A DNA stretch of 48,149 bases from an uncultured Synergistales bacterium (GTDB lineage Bacteria; Synergistota; Synergistia; Synergistales; Aminobacteriaceae), in assembly GCA_905233455.1 (NCBI GenBank), contig CAJOES010000011.1:3959-52107 (forward strand). The letters run 5' to 3'. Positions 47,645 to 48,149 of this stretch are shown piece by piece (the first letter of the stretch is position 1; every line of letters begins with the position of its first letter). Both the position numbers and the translations under genes were made by a program. Below the pieces are notes generated by a model. That model made no database searches. It had not been told where the DNA came from and saw only the letters and a list, made by a program, of their open reading frames with translations.

Positions 47645-48148
47645 TCACTTTTCCGAGAGCAAATTCATCACAGCTTCCTGCATTTCCTTCACAGTATGGG
47701 TTCTTGACCTCGCGCACTCCTGAGCCTGTCTGCCGCAGATGAGGCATTTCCGGAAGTCTTTGCGGGATAGTTTTTTTCCGTCAGTATCTATAACATCAAT
47801 ATCATAGAGTCTCCCGACCGGGGATGAAGTCTCAATATTGACGGCTAGATCTTTGAGTGTTTCGGGTGGAATATTTTTCACCGAGAGCAACAATTCATCT
47901 CCGGTATCTTCATGAACTTCTGATGAGTGATTGATTTCCGCGTTAATATCTTCCAATCGGCCAAGCAGTAAAGTTTTTCCATCGTCAAAGGCTTTGCGTA
48001 TGAGTTCATTTGTTTTTACCGGGCCGGGAATATTCATCGTGAAAGATATTAATGTGCCGCTGTATTTTGCCCGTAACAATTCCTGCTCATGTACGCGTGA
48101 TTCACGTCTTGCGAGCATCTGTTCAAGGCTGATTTCGTTTCCTGTCAT
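47645..48148 (-). CDS. citX: Apo-citrate lyase phosphoribosyl-dephospho-CoA transferase
   Basis: A 167-aa protein with the CitX motifs GRLYDIDVIDTDGKKLSRKDFRKCLICGRQAQECARSRTH. CitX attaches the prosthetic group to Ser14 of CitD. The ATG lies two bases from the window edge. The alignment starts normally (SLEQMLARRESRVHEQ), so the protein is probably complete, though a fusion or overlap with a gene beyond the edge cannot be excluded. It lies on the opposite strand from citDEF and 6 kb away. Confidence 0.9.
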   Translation of the reverse strand: MTGNEISLEQMLARRESRVHEQELLRAKYSGTLISFTMNIPGPVKTNELIRKAFDDGKTLLLGRLEDINAEINHSSEVHEDTGDELLLSVKNIPPETLKDLAVNIETSSPVGRLYDIDVIDTDGKKLSRKDFRKCLICGRQAQECARSRTHTVKEMQEAVMNLLSEK

Positions 48149-48149
48149 G

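Overview
The window looks like a chromosomal segment from a member of the phylum Synergistota (Synergistetes). The main clue is that four predicted surface proteins end in a short tail of the form Gly-rich / Cys / hydrophobic helix / basic residues, which matches the Synergist-CTERM sorting signal. Supporting clues are a gene set suited to an anaerobic gut or fermentative bacterium (citrate lyase, tripartite tricarboxylate transporter, Mgl-type sugar ABC transporter, Entner-Doudoroff-type aldolase and kinase). Contig position, species and replicon type cannot be read from the sequence.

Layout. 1-3.7 kb: 3' part of a sugar-cluster-type methyltransferase gene with an internal amber codon, then lplT and cysS on the minus strand. 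3.7-10 kb: tRNA-Thr(CGT), a subtilisin-like surface protease, guaA, and a 941-aa EF-hand/leucine-rich-repeat surface protein. 10-14.4 kb (minus): one tight operon of two tandem GT2 glycosyltransferases, an HD protein, a NarL-type response regulator that is frameshifted, and its histidine kinase. 14.5-16.4 kb: exported CbiK-type chelatase and a FecCD-type permease. 16.4-22.4 kb (minus): toxin-antitoxin pair, galactokinase, GntR regulator, GntP permease, DUF1622 protein and an IlvD/Edd-family dehydratase. 22.4-29.8 kb (minus): frameshifted GLUG-type surface protein, mglC-mglA and two mglB paralogues, and a CAP-domain protein. 29.8-34 kb: duplicated promoter region driving a zinc-ribbon protein and a tail-anchored protein; a DUF2142 membrane protein with a pentanucleotide repeat at its start; an XRE regulator; a YebE-like protein. 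34.2-41.8 kb (plus): ArsP-type permease plus ArsR regulator, then tctCBA and citDEF. 41.8-48.1 kb: a second LRR surface protein with a frameshift after its signal peptide, eda, kdgK, rsfS, then a beta-helix lipoprotein and citX on the minus strand.

How the genes fit together. tctCBA plus citDEF (with citX further along) form a citrate uptake and cleavage module. mglBAC, galK, gntP, the IlvD-family dehydratase, eda and kdgK point to uptake of galactose or related sugars and sugar acids, with breakdown through 2-keto-3-deoxy acids.

The most interesting theme is switching or decay of surface genes. A (GACAA)8 tract lies between a good promoter/RBS/ATG and the DUF2142 reading frame. The 8 copies present leave the gene out of frame, whereas 7 or 10 copies would put it in frame. 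A G9 tract lies inside one glycosyltransferase just before its catalytic DDDD motif, currently in frame. A third tract, (CAGCA)4, sits just after the ATG of a short ORF upstream of the second LRR gene. Four other genes carry frameshifts or a stop: three are surface-related or sit in a cell-envelope operon, and the fourth is a polysaccharide-type methyltransferase. These may reflect phase variation, decay, or assembly error; reads are needed to tell these apart.
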